Positions 1-7,932 of a DNA stretch of 64,000 nucleotides are shown here, piece by piece. Source of the DNA: Phycisphaeraceae bacterium (GTDB taxonomy: Bacteria; Planctomycetota; Phycisphaerae; Phycisphaerales; UBA1924); contig CP060234.1 in NCBI GenBank assembly GCA_023898685.1, positions 2,294,001 to 2,358,000 of the forward strand, given 5' to 3'. The stretch's first letter is position 1, and each line of letters opens with the position of its first letter. The notes under the pieces were generated by a model. The model had not been told where the DNA came from and did not search any database. It worked only from the letters and a program-made list of their open reading frames with translations. The translations under genes and the position numbers were made by a program.

Positions 1-780
1 TGCCAGGTGCACGCGACCGAGTTCGACCGCTCGGGCGACCACATCAACCAGCACGTCTACGACATCGAGCGGGCGGGGGTGCACGCCGCCGATCACGTCA
101 TCGCCGTCAGCCGGCTGACCAAGGAGATCCTGACCCACCGCTACGGCGTGGGGAGCGAGAAGGTCGACGTGGTCTACAACGGCGTCGACGCCAACGGGGG
201 CCACCCCGAACTCGGCGGCAAGATCGAGAGCGACGACAAGATCGTGCTCTTCCTGGGCCGGATCACGATGCAGAAGGGCCCGGAGTATTTCATCCGCGCC
301 GCGGCACGTGTGCTCGAGAAGTTCGAGAAGGTCAAGTTTGTCGTCGCCGGCTCGGGCGATATGGCCCTGCGCATGATCGAGGAGGCCGCCCACCTGGGCA
401 TCGGGCACAAGGTGCTGTTCACGGGCTTCCTGAGAGGCAAGGACGTCGAGCGCATCTACCGCATGGCCGACTGCTACGTGATGCCCAGCGTCTCCGAGCC
501 GTTCGGCATCGTGGCGCTCGAGGCGGTCCAGCACGACACGCCGACAATCATCTCCAAGCAGTCGGGGGTCTCCGAGGTGCTCAGCCACGCGCTGAAGGTC
601 GACTTCTGGGACATCAACGACATGGCGGACAAGATCCTCGCGGTGCTGCGCTACCCGCCGCTGAGCCAGACGCTCCGCCAGCACGGCCCGTTCGAGCTGC
701 GAAGGCTGACGTGGGCCGACGCGGCCCGCAAGGCGATCGCGGCCTACGGGCGGGCGATCGCGACGCACGCGGGGATGTGA
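1..780 (+). CDS. Family 4 glycosyltransferase, 5' end cut off by the window
   Basis: The frame is open from base 1 to the TGA at 778-780, so the N-terminal half lies outside the window and the GTG at 7 is probably not the true start. What remains is the linker and the C-terminal Rossmann domain of a GT-B retaining glycosyltransferase. The E-x7-E signature of GT4/GT5 enzymes (EPFGIVALE, bases 496-522) is intact, preceded by a nucleotide-sugar binding strand (FLGRITMQKGPEYF) and a VYNGVD motif. The segment HATEFDRSG near the start resembles glycogen synthase-like GT4 proteins. Acceptor and donor cannot be told from this fragment. Known families with this pattern make glycogen, trehalose or surface glycans. 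It ends opposite the lpxB 3' end, with palindromes between them. Confidence 0.85.
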   Translation, partial: CQVHATEFDRSGDHINQHVYDIERAGVHAADHVIAVSRLTKEILTHRYGVGSEKVDVVYNGVDANGGHPELGGKIESDDKIVLFLGRITMQKGPEYFIRAAARVLEKFEKVKFVVAGSGDMALRMIEEAAHLGIGHKVLFTGFLRGKDVERIYRMADCYVMPSVSEPFGIVALEAVQHDTPTIISKQSGVSEVLSHALKVDFWDINDMADKILAVLRYPPLSQTLRQHGPFELRRLTWADAARKAIAAYGRAIATHAGM

Positions 781-788
781 GGTTCATT

Positions 789-871
789 CAGAGCGTGGAG
801 CGCCGGCGATACGATTCTGGTCGGCATCGCACCTCGAATCCAGAATCGCGTCGCTCGCGCTCCACGCTCTG
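789..871. repeat. Imperfect palindrome, family A (copy 1)
   Basis: Two arms of about 32 bases starting CAGAGCGTGGAGCG and ending CGCTCCACGCTCTG face each other around a short spacer, with only a few mismatches. The same arm sequence recurs at 40162-40242. It lies between two converging genes, so it could form a stem in transcripts from either side. Confidence 0.85.
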
Positions 872-887
872 ACAGTTTGCGCGCGCC

Positions 888-950
888 ATGTTCAAGCCTC
901 GGCTTGGCCATGCACTGAAGACATGCCCAAGCTTCGCTTGAGCATGCCAC
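888..950. repeat. Compound hairpin repeat next to family A
   Basis: Two small hairpins (CAAGCCTCGGCTTG and CAAGCTTCGCTTG) sit either side of a CATGCACTGAAGACATGC core. With the palindrome at 789-871 they fill most of the 270-base gap between the glycosyltransferase and lpxB. No promoter or reading frame was recognised here. Confidence 0.65.
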
Positions 951-1049
951 ACATCCGGACCAATCGGTTGTTCTCCGCACGCTCCGCGGCTCCGCGTTGA
1001 TCCTCTTTCCTCCGAGTCCTTCGCGACCTTCGCGTTCAAGCCGAGTCCC

Positions 1050-2258
1050 CTACCCCACCGCCGGAATTAGTTCGGCCGCTTCCGCCCGCGTCGCCAGCCC
1101 CGCGACCCGCTCGATCGCGTCGGCGGCGCCGACCGCCGCAGACCGGCCCTCGAACATCCGCCCGATCTCGCGGAGCCTCGTCCGCTGGCGCTCGCACAGC
1201 TCGGGCCGCTCGAGCAGGGCGACCGCCTCGTCGACCAGGGGCTCGGGCCCGCCGAAGTGCGGGATCAGCTCGGCGACGATCCGCTCGCCCGCGACGAGGT
1301 TGGGCAGGCTGAAGAAGGGCGTCGAGAGCAGCCAGCGGGCGAGCAGCCAGTACATGAGCCGGCTCGACTTGTAGACGATCACCATGGGCCTCGCCTGCTT
1401 GGCGATCTGGAGCGTCACCGTCCCGCTGACCACCAGCGCGAGCTCGCACCAGTGGATGACGGCGTCGGTCTGCCGCGACGTGAACGCGAGGCCTTCCGGC
1501 CAGCCCTTCTCGCAACCGGGGGCGCTGGGCGTGCGCTCGGCGAGGCCCCGGAACTGCTCTTCGAGTTCGGGCCTGGTCCCGGCGACTACCCCGGAGAGAT
1601 CCGGGTAGTCCTTCTTGAGTCGGCGGAACGCCTCGATGAGCAGCGGGAAGTTCTTCTCGATCTCCGAGGGTCTTGACCCGGGCATGAGCGCGACCCGCCG
1701 GCCGCTCTGCGGGAACGACTCGGCCTGGGCGGCCAGTGCCTGCTCGTCGGGCCTGGTGTCAAAGAGCGGGTGGCCCACGAACTTCGCAGGCACGTTCCGC
1801 TGCTTGAAGTAGTCCTCCTCAAACGGCAGCAGACAGCAGACGAAATCGGTCAGCCGGCGGAGCTTGTGGACCCGCCACTTGCCCCACGCCCACACCTGCG
1901 GGGCGACGAGGTGGACGACCTTCGCCCCGCGGGCCTTGGCCATCGCGCAGATCGGGAAGTTGGCCGCGGGCGAGTCGACCGGCACGTGCACGGTCGTCGG
2001 GTGCGCGTTGAGCCAGGCGGCGACGCGCTGGTTGATCCGCCGGTGCTCGAGGATCTTGCCGAGCCCGGGCAGGCCCATCACCGCGTTCTGCCCCGTCTCC
2101 TCGACGACCTCGGCTCCCGCCGCGGCCATCTTGGGACCGCCCCAGGCAAACATCTTCAGATCGGGGTGGCGGCGGCGCAGCTCGGCGATCACGGCCGAGG
2201 CGTGGTCGTCCCCGCTGGGCTCGAAACCCGTAAACAGGATGACCGGCCCGTCCGGCAT
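1050..2258 (-). CDS. lpxB: Lipid-A-disaccharide synthase
   Basis: LpxB condenses UDP-2,3-diacylglucosamine with lipid X to give the lipid A disaccharide at the inner membrane. The 402-residue product is close to the family's usual 380-odd. Visible family marks are the N-terminal GFEPSGDDHA loop, DSPAANF (the usual IDSPDF position), APQVWAWGKWR and MPGSRPSEIEKNFP. The ATG at 2258 is chosen because the protein then begins directly with the first beta strand (ILFTG). The frame continues 82 codons further upstream, but that part overlaps ftsW in the opposite direction and is not protein-like. A -10-like TACACT lies exactly six bases before this ATG and no ribosome binding site is visible. The gene implies an outer membrane with lipid A. 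Confidence 0.93.
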   Translation of the reverse strand: MPDGPVILFTGFEPSGDDHASAVIAELRRRHPDLKMFAWGGPKMAAAGAEVVEETGQNAVMGLPGLGKILEHRRINQRVAAWLNAHPTTVHVPVDSPAANFPICAMAKARGAKVVHLVAPQVWAWGKWRVHKLRRLTDFVCCLLPFEEDYFKQRNVPAKFVGHPLFDTRPDEQALAAQAESFPQSGRRVALMPGSRPSEIEKNFPLLIEAFRRLKKDYPDLSGVVAGTRPELEEQFRGLAERTPSAPGCEKGWPEGLAFTSRQTDAVIHWCELALVVSGTVTLQIAKQARPMVIVYKSSRLMYWLLARWLLSTPFFSLPNLVAGERIVAELIPHFGGPEPLVDEAVALLERPELCERQRTRLREIGRMFEGRSAAVGAADAIERVAGLATRAEAAELIPAVG

Positions 2259-2264
2259 GCACCG

Positions 2265-2331
2265 AGTGTAGGTAGCACAAACTTCGGGTCCGCCCGACCA
2301 TTCGAGCCGGCCGCCCGACCCATCCGATACT
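2265..2331. promoter_or_regulatory. Back-to-back -10 elements for lpxB and ftsW
   Basis: On the minus strand TACACT (2270-2265) is followed by six bases and the lpxB ATG. On the plus strand GATACT (2326-2331) is followed by six bases and the ftsW ATG. Neither gene has a purine-rich Shine-Dalgarno sequence. Good -35 boxes are not evident. The geometry suggests transcripts that start at or next to the start codon. Confidence 0.45.
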
Positions 2332-2337
2332 CCGGTC

Positions 2338-3579
2338 ATGCCGACCCGAGGCCAGACGGTGTTTCTCTGCACGCTCGCCCTGCTGGTGATCGGCGTGCTG
2401 ATGGTCAACTCGGCCGGGATGACCGTCCGGCCCGTCCCGGACGGCGTCGCCGGCGCCGACGCGGTGGTGCAGGGCGGCCTGCTCGACATCCAGGCGGTCA
2501 TCACGAGCCGGGCCTCGGTCTATCTGGTGATGGCGGTGCTCGCGATGGGGTTCGCGTCGCTGATCCCGGTCGCGCCGTTGGCCGAGCGTCTTGTGCCCAA
2601 GATGCACGCGCCGATCGGGTATGTCTGCGCGGGGCTGTTCGCGGGCGTCGTCATCATGCTCGCCCTGCTCGCCCTGGTCTACGTGCCGGGGCTGGGGCGG
2701 AGCGTCAACGGCTCCTCACGCTGGATCGCGCTGCCCGTCGCGGGCTCGATGCAGCCCAGCGAAATCGCCAAGTGGGGGATGATCCTGCTGATGGCGTGGT
2801 ACGCCGCGGCTCTCGGGCCCAGGCTGGGTAGGTTCTTCTCGGGGTTGCTCCCCGCGATCGCGGCGGTGGGCGTCGTCTCATCGTTTATCGTGCTCGAGGA
2901 TCTGGGCACGGGTGTGCTGATCGCCGCCGCCGCGGGGGTGCTGCTGCTGGCCGCGGGCGGGCGGATCATCCATTTCCTCATTTTCGTGCCGGTCGCGGCG
3001 GTGGGTGTGCTCGCGGCGATCATCGAGAGCCCGTACCGGGTTGAACGCGTGCTGAGCTTCCTCGATCCGTTCGCCGACCCCAAAGGCTCGGGCTACCACA
3101 TGATCCAGTCGATGAGCACCGTCGCGGGCGGCGGGGTCGCGGGGCGTGGGCTGGGGCACGGCATCCAGAAGTTCGGGTATCTGCCCGAGGACACGACCGA
3201 CTTTCTCTTCGCGGTTATCTGCGAGGAGACCGGGCTCGTGGGTGCGATCGCGGTCATCTCAATCTACCTGATCATGGGCTGGGCCCTCGTCGGCATCGTC
3301 CGCGAACAGAAGCGGCCCGCGCTGCGGGCGGTCGCGGTGGGGGTGCTCGCGATGGTGCTCGGCCAGGCGATGATCAACCTGCTCGTCGTCACCGGACTGG
3401 GGCCGACAAAGGGGATTGCGCTCCCCCTGCTCAGCGCCGGTGGCACCGGCTGGATCCTCACCGCCGCGTCGCTCGGGCTTGTCATCGCAATCGACCGTGC
3501 GTCGCGCCGCGACCGGGCGGCCGAGGCGACCGGCACGCCCGTCGACCTGATGGGCTTCGCCGCGGCCGCGGGGGCATGA
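2338..3579 (+). CDS. ftsW: FtsW/RodA/SpoVE-family peptidoglycan glycosyltransferase
   Basis: A polytopic membrane protein of 413 residues with about ten hydrophobic segments. SEDS proteins polymerise lipid II into glycan strands with a partner transpeptidase. Diagnostic stretches are GSMQPSEIAKWGMIL, the loop FLDPFADPKGSGYH followed by QSMSTVAGGGVAGRGLG, and PEDTTDFLFAVICEETG near the catalytic face. The overlap with murG (ATGA at 3576-3579) favours FtsW over RodA, since ftsW and murG neighbour each other in division and cell-wall clusters. The insert around residues 30-50 between the first two segments is longer than in E. coli FtsW. With murG it shows that this organism makes peptidoglycan. 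Confidence 0.9.
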   Translation: MPTRGQTVFLCTLALLVIGVLMVNSAGMTVRPVPDGVAGADAVVQGGLLDIQAVITSRASVYLVMAVLAMGFASLIPVAPLAERLVPKMHAPIGYVCAGLFAGVVIMLALLALVYVPGLGRSVNGSSRWIALPVAGSMQPSEIAKWGMILLMAWYAAALGPRLGRFFSGLLPAIAAVGVVSSFIVLEDLGTGVLIAAAAGVLLLAAGGRIIHFLIFVPVAAVGVLAAIIESPYRVERVLSFLDPFADPKGSGYHMIQSMSTVAGGGVAGRGLGHGIQKFGYLPEDTTDFLFAVICEETGLVGAIAVISIYLIMGWALVGIVREQKRPALRAVAVGVLAMVLGQAMINLLVVTGLGPTKGIALPLLSAGGTGWILTAASLGLVIAIDRASRRDRAAEATGTPVDLMGFAAAAGA

Positions 3580-4718
3580 GTGGGCCATCGTTCATCTTCG
3601 CCGGGGGTGGCACGGGGGGGCACATCTTCCCGGCTCTCGCCATCGCCGGGGCACTGCGGGCGAGCGCCGATGTGCGCACGCACGTGGTCTGCTCCGATCG
3701 CCCGCTCGACGCGCAGATGCTCGAGGCATCGGTCGCCCGGGGTGAGGTCGACCGGTTCACGTCGATCCCCGCCCGACCGTTCGGCCTCAGGCCCCGGGCG
3801 CTGGGCCGACTCGTCGCGTCCTGGGGCGTGTGCGTCCGTGCCGTGCGGGCGATCATCCAATCCGAGAAGGCAGAAGCGGAATCGGTCACGCTCGTTGCGA
3901 TGGGCGGATTCGTGTCGGCGCCGGCGGTGCAGGCGGCGCGGGCCGAGCGTTGCCGCGTGGTGTTGGTGAATCTCGACGCCGCCGCGGGCCTGGCGAATCG
4001 TTGGATCGCGAGGCGCGTGGACGAGCGATTCGCGGTCGTCGCGGCGCCGGACAAGCCGGCGGGGCTGGACTGGACGGTGGTGCATCCGATCGTGCGCGCG
4101 GGGGTGCTTGTGCCGCGTTCGCCGGCCGACGCGAGACGCGCGTTCGGCCTTGATCCGGAGAGGCCGACGCTGCTGGTGACGGGCGGCAGCCAGGGGGCTC
4201 GCTCGATCAACAACTTCATTGCCGCCTTTGTGGCCCGCCATCGCGCGTCGCTGCGGAACTGGCAGGTGATCCACCAGTGCGGGTCGGAAGATCCGGGCGC
4301 CCTCGAAATGCTGTACGAGGCGGCAGGCGTGCGAGCGCTGGTCGTCCCGTTCATCGATTCGATGGCCGACGCCTGGGCCGCCGCCGACGCCGCACTGGCG
4401 CGCGCCGGCGCCGGCACGGTCGCGGAGGCGTGGGCGACCGCGACGCCGACGCTGTTCCTGCCTTACCCGTATCACGCCGACCTGCACCAGCGCCGCAACG
4501 CCGAGCCGCTCGTCGCGGCCGGCGGTTCCCTGCTCGCCGCCGACCTGATCGACCCCGGTTCAAACCTGGAGGCCCACGGCGGGGCTCTTCTGGGGCTGAT
4601 CGAGGGGAATCCCGAGCGTGAGCGGATGCGGGCCGCGCTGCGTGGGCTGGGCCCCGCGGACGGCGCTTCGAGCATCAGCGCAACACTTCTCGGCGGATTT
4701 CGTCGGGATCCACTCTGA
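3576..4718 (+). CDS. murG: UDP-N-acetylglucosamine--N-acetylmuramyl-(pentapeptide) pyrophosphoryl-undecaprenol GlcNAc transferase
   Basis: MurG adds GlcNAc to lipid I to form lipid II on the cytoplasmic face of the membrane. The 380-residue product has the N-terminal glycine-rich loop GGTGGH (residues 11-16), the second glycine loop TGGSQGARSIN that starts the C-terminal domain, and a donor-binding region with ARAGAGTVAEAWA and PYPYHADLHQRRNAEPL. The start overlaps the ftsW stop by four bases, so the two are probably translated together. No other mur or fts gene lies in the window, so this is a split-off piece of the usual division and cell-wall cluster. Confidence 0.93.
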   Translation: MSGPSFIFAGGGTGGHIFPALAIAGALRASADVRTHVVCSDRPLDAQMLEASVARGEVDRFTSIPARPFGLRPRALGRLVASWGVCVRAVRAIIQSEKAEAESVTLVAMGGFVSAPAVQAARAERCRVVLVNLDAAAGLANRWIARRVDERFAVVAAPDKPAGLDWTVVHPIVRAGVLVPRSPADARRAFGLDPERPTLLVTGGSQGARSINNFIAAFVARHRASLRNWQVIHQCGSEDPGALEMLYEAAGVRALVVPFIDSMADAWAAADAALARAGAGTVAEAWATATPTLFLPYPYHADLHQRRNAEPLVAAGGSLLAADLIDPGSNLEAHGGALLGLIEGNPERERMRAALRGLGPADGASSISATLLGGFRRDPL

Positions 4719-4769
4719 TTCTCGGACCAGAACAACCCACATTCTGGCGTTTGCCATTCACGAACCACG

Positions 4770-5414
4770 ATGTCTCAATACACTCCGGGAGTGTCGGCCC
4801 AAGCATCACCACAACCGGTGGGTGAGATGATCTGCGTCATGCTCCACGAACCGGGGCAGGAGGCGCCCATGCGCCTCTGCCGGGCCCTGGGGAACAAGCG
4901 GATCCAGGTCCGGACATGCACCGATCGCTTCGCCGCGCTCGCGATGCTCTGCCGCGCCGAGCGGGACGAGGGTGCATCGTTGGCGATCCTGCTGCTGGTA
5001 GAGCCGACACAGCTCCGTGGGTCGATCGAACTGATCGAGCTGGCCGGGGTCTACGCCCCGCGCTCGGTGGGCTGGCTGTACACCGGGACGCCGGCGGAGC
5101 AGGTGCGGGAGATCCGCGAGGCCGATCTCGCGGCGTGGCGACAGCGGAGCGTTGAACGTCAGCCGGCGGAAGTGGTCGTCACGATGAAACACGAGCCTTC
5201 GCTCCGGATTGTCAGCGGGGCTGATGAGGGTCGGCCCGGGATTGCGGCGGAGGGCCCGGGTCAGGAAAGGGCCGATCCTCGTGCGGCCCGGGTTCGTATG
5301 GAAGGAGAGGGGCGATCGGAAGAGGATCCCGAGCCCGTGCTGACCGATGAGGAGTTGTCGATGCTTCTGGCCGATGAGTTCGGCGAGCACGACAGGAATG
5401 GTGGACGCGGATGA
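4770..5414 (+). CDS. Unknown protein coupled to a diguanylate cyclase
   Basis: A 214-residue protein with no family I recognise. The first 125 residues alternate hydrophobic strands and amphipathic helices (MICVMLHEPG, LAILLLVEPT, SVGWLYTG) and look like a receiver- or Rossmann-type fold, without an obvious phosphoacceptor aspartate pattern. The last 80 residues are charged and of low complexity, ending ELSMLLADEFGEHD. Its stop overlaps the next gene's start (ATGA, 5411-5414), so it is likely co-translated with the GGDEF protein. A regulatory partner or sensor input is plausible but is inference. The ATG at 4770 is 51 bases past the murG stop. Confidence 0.7.
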   Translation: MSQYTPGVSAQASPQPVGEMICVMLHEPGQEAPMRLCRALGNKRIQVRTCTDRFAALAMLCRAERDEGASLAILLLVEPTQLRGSIELIELAGVYAPRSVGWLYTGTPAEQVREIREADLAAWRQRSVERQPAEVVVTMKHEPSLRIVSGADEGRPGIAAEGPGQERADPRAARVRMEGEGRSEEDPEPVLTDEELSMLLADEFGEHDRNGGRG

Positions 5415-6775
5415 GCCGGGGACACGCCGCCAGGCCGACCGACGAGCAGCACGCGGGCGATCCCGTGCGCGTGGTCGTGGTGGGCCGCACGGTGCTCGAC
5501 GCCTCGTGGCGTGACGACGCGTCGATCGAGATGGTGCGGGCCCGCACGCCTCTCGAGGCCGTGGGAGAGGTCGCGGCCCCGCCGGCGTCGTCGCGTTCGA
5601 GGCCGACCGTGGTGCTGGTGGGGCGTGACGGCGAGCCCTCGGATCACGCCGAGGCTTTCCTCGCGGCGATGCGCGAGGCGAACCCTTCCGTGAAGCTGGT
5701 TCGCGTGGGCGGGAATGGATGGGTGGAGCCGAGCCTCTATGACGCGGTGCTCGGCGAGCAGGTGACGCCCGACTCGATCCGCGAGGTGCTCGAAGCGCGA
5801 CGATTCGAGCCGGAACTGCTCGGGAGGACCGTGGGCTTGCCCGAGGCGAAGCCGGCCGCTACTTCGCGCGCCGAGCCGCCCCTGGTGGTGTCGAAGCCGG
5901 TCTCAATGCCGGCGCCCGAAGCCGAAGGGACGTTGCCGGGAGACGGATCGTTGCTCGCGGCGCTGGCCTCGGACCGTGCGGCCTTTTTGCACGCCGCGCT
6001 CGGACTGATCCGGGCACGCACCGGCGCGACCGACCTCGACTTCCGCAGCGAGGCGGATGACCCGGGGCATGGTGTGGCGGTGATGTCCGGCCGGAGGCGG
6101 TGGGGCACACTGACGAGCGATCGCGTCGGCGTGGGCGAGGTGGTGCCGCACGCGGCATGGCTTGGCGCCTGGCTCGCCGAGCACGAGCGGCAGCGCACGC
6201 TGCGCCGGGCGGCGTTCACCGACCCGCTCACCGGTGCGTGGAACAGGCGCTACTTCGACGGGTTCCTCGATTCGGCCGTGCGAAGGGCCCGGGCCGCGCG
6301 GCGGACGGTCACCGTCCTCGTCTTCGACATCGACGGGTTCAAGCAATACAACGACCAGTTCGGCCATCCCGCGGGAGACGAGATCCTCATCGAGACGGTC
6401 AAGGCGCTCAAGACTTCGGTGCGTCCGTCCGACCGCGTGTGCCGCATCGGTGGGGACGAGTTCGCGGTGATCTTCGATGACCCCGAGGGGCCCCGGGCCG
6501 TCGGCAGCCGGCCTCCCGAATCGGTGTACGTGCTCGCCAAGCGCGTGCAGCGGCAGATCGCGGAGCGGCGGTTCCCGAAGCTGGGCGCCGATGCGCCGGG
6601 CAAGCTGACGATCTCAGGCGGGCTCGCGGCCTTCCCGTGGGACGGGCACGACCCGGAGACGCTCTTGGGCAAGGCGGACGAGCTGGCCTGCCAGTCGAAG
6701 CGCCAGGGCAAAAACGCGATCACGCTGGGCCCTGGGGCGGAGCGGGTGTGCCGGCATCCGGGTGATGAGTGCTGA
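5411..6775 (+). CDS. Diguanylate cyclase (GGDEF domain) with an N-terminal pseudo-receiver-like region
   Basis: The C-terminal domain (about residues 268-440) is a complete GGDEF domain: TDPLTGAWNRRYF, FDIDGFKQYND, and the active-site GGDEF at 347-351. An RxxD product-inhibition site (RPSD, 338-341) lies five residues before it, so the enzyme should make cyclic di-GMP and be feedback-inhibited. Residues 18-130 alternate strands and helices like a receiver domain but lack its clear acidic pocket. A low-complexity linker (140-175) and a small sensor-like segment (180-250) follow. No membrane segment is seen, so it should be cytoplasmic. Its position after ftsW-murG hints at a link between cyclic di-GMP and envelope growth, which is inference. 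Confidence 0.9.
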   Translation: MSRGHAARPTDEQHAGDPVRVVVVGRTVLDASWRDDASIEMVRARTPLEAVGEVAAPPASSRSRPTVVLVGRDGEPSDHAEAFLAAMREANPSVKLVRVGGNGWVEPSLYDAVLGEQVTPDSIREVLEARRFEPELLGRTVGLPEAKPAATSRAEPPLVVSKPVSMPAPEAEGTLPGDGSLLAALASDRAAFLHAALGLIRARTGATDLDFRSEADDPGHGVAVMSGRRRWGTLTSDRVGVGEVVPHAAWLGAWLAEHERQRTLRRAAFTDPLTGAWNRRYFDGFLDSAVRRARAARRTVTVLVFDIDGFKQYNDQFGHPAGDEILIETVKALKTSVRPSDRVCRIGGDEFAVIFDDPEGPRAVGSRPPESVYVLAKRVQRQIAERRFPKLGADAPGKLTISGGLAAFPWDGHDPETLLGKADELACQSKRQGKNAITLGPGAERVCRHPGDEC

Positions 6776-7040
6776 GGAACTCACCGTTTCGCTCATCCCG
6801 CTCCGTCTGATTCTCCGCTTCCATATCCGCGGGCACATCGAAGGTGCGGCCGCATGATCGGCATACGTACCTGTAGCCGAAGTGCCACACTGTCCCGTTC
6901 AGCACGGCCCACACCGTCGCGGCGAACAGACGCGTGATGTTTCCGGGTGAGCGCACGACGCGGGTCTGATTGGAATGGCACGCCGGGCAGGGTGGGCGGT
7001 GCAGGCGAAACGATCTCATGGTGTGGCGCGGGTCGGTCAT
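6720..7040 (-). CDS. Small zinc-ribbon-like protein coupled to proC
   Basis: A 106-residue product with two CxxC pairs, C18/C21 and C60/C63, arranged like a zinc ribbon. The hydrophobic stretch between them (LFAATVWAVLNGTVWHF) might be a short membrane-facing segment. The start ATG overlaps the proC stop by four bases (7037-7040), a sign of real translation. The 3' end overlaps the last 56 bases of the converging diguanylate cyclase gene, which is unusual and lowers confidence in the C-terminal tail. No family is recognised. Confidence 0.55.
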   Translation of the reverse strand: MTDPRHTMRSFRLHRPPCPACHSNQTRVVRSPGNITRLFAATVWAVLNGTVWHFGYRYVCRSCGRTFDVPADMEAENQTERDERNGEFLSTHHPDAGTPAPPQGPA

Positions 7041-7873
7041 CCCTTGGCCAGCTCCCGCCCCCGATCGCGGGCGGCGGTGATGGCGCGGACGAAGGCGTCC
7101 ATCACGAGCGCGTCGTCGAGCACGGCGGTCGCGGCGGCGGTGGTGCCGCCCTTGCTCGTCACGGCGGCGCGGAGGTCGGCGGGGGGGCGGTCATCGCGCG
7201 CGAGCAGCTCGGCCGAGCCCGCGATGACCTGGCGGGTGATCGCAAGGGCTTGGTCGGGCGTGAAGCCCACGGCTTCGCCCGCCTTCGCTATCGCCTCGGC
7301 GAGGTAGAAGACATACGCGGGGCCCGAGCCGGACAGGGCGGTGAAGGCGTCCATCAGGTCTTCGTCGAGGCGGATCGTCCGCCCGACGGCGTTCATGACT
7401 CGCTCTGCGAAAGTCCCATCGCCGGGGAGGGCGCCCTCGCCGGGACAGATGGCCGACATGCCGCGGCCGACCTGGGCGGGGGTGTTGGGCATGACGCGGA
7501 CAACCCGGGCCGCCTCGCCCAAGGCCGATCGGATCTTGGCGCTTGGAGTCCCGGCGAGGATGGAGACGACGACGCGGGACGGCCCCGCAGCGAGAGGCTC
7601 GCGGATCTCATCGGCGATCGCGACGAGCATCTGGGGTTTGATGGCGAGGAAGACCTGGCCTTCGCCGGGCTCGTTCTCCATCTCGCCCAGCTTGCCCAGA
7701 GCCTCGAGCGCGGAGGGAACGCCGACGCGAAAGGAGGCCCGCTTGACCGCATCGGGCTCTGCGATCACGCAGCGCGATTCGTCGAGCGCACCCGCGGCCG
7801 AGGCCCCCCTGACGATTGCAGAACTCATGTTGCCGCCGCCGATGAACGCGACGGGCGGATGTTCGTGATTCAT
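7037..7873 (-). CDS. proC: Pyrroline-5-carboxylate reductase
   Basis: ProC reduces pyrroline-5-carboxylate to proline with NAD(P)H, the last step of proline synthesis. The 278-residue product has the N-terminal dinucleotide motif FIGGGNMSSAI, the LAIKPQ strand, RVMPNTPAQVGRGMSAI, and the C-terminal signature SGSGPAYVFYLAEAI followed by TSKGGTT. Two starts are possible, GTG at 7879 and ATG at 7873. The ATG is preferred because a -10-like TAGGCT (7885-7880) lies six bases before it. Downstream it is coupled to a small zinc-ribbon gene, and it diverges from accA. Confidence 0.93.
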   Translation of the reverse strand: MNHEHPPVAFIGGGNMSSAIVRGASAAGALDESRCVIAEPDAVKRASFRVGVPSALEALGKLGEMENEPGEGQVFLAIKPQMLVAIADEIREPLAAGPSRVVVSILAGTPSAKIRSALGEAARVVRVMPNTPAQVGRGMSAICPGEGALPGDGTFAERVMNAVGRTIRLDEDLMDAFTALSGSGPAYVFYLAEAIAKAGEAVGFTPDQALAITRQVIAGSAELLARDDRPPADLRAAVTSKGGTTAAATAVLDDALVMDAFVRAITAARDRGRELAKG

Positions 7874-7879
7874 GCGCAC

Positions 7880-7889
7880 AGCCTATGGT
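7880..7889. promoter_or_regulatory. Overlapping divergent -10 elements of proC and accA
   Basis: Minus strand TAGGCT (7885-7880) serves proC at six bases from its ATG. Plus strand TATGGT (7884-7889) would start an accA transcript near 7896, leaving a leader of about 37 bases with GGAG at 7923-7926. The two boxes share two bases, so initiation in one direction should exclude the other. Confidence 0.35.
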
Positions 7890-7932
7890 GATCGTGCACC
7901 GGGGGCGGGGGCAGGTCGGGACGGAGCCCAGC

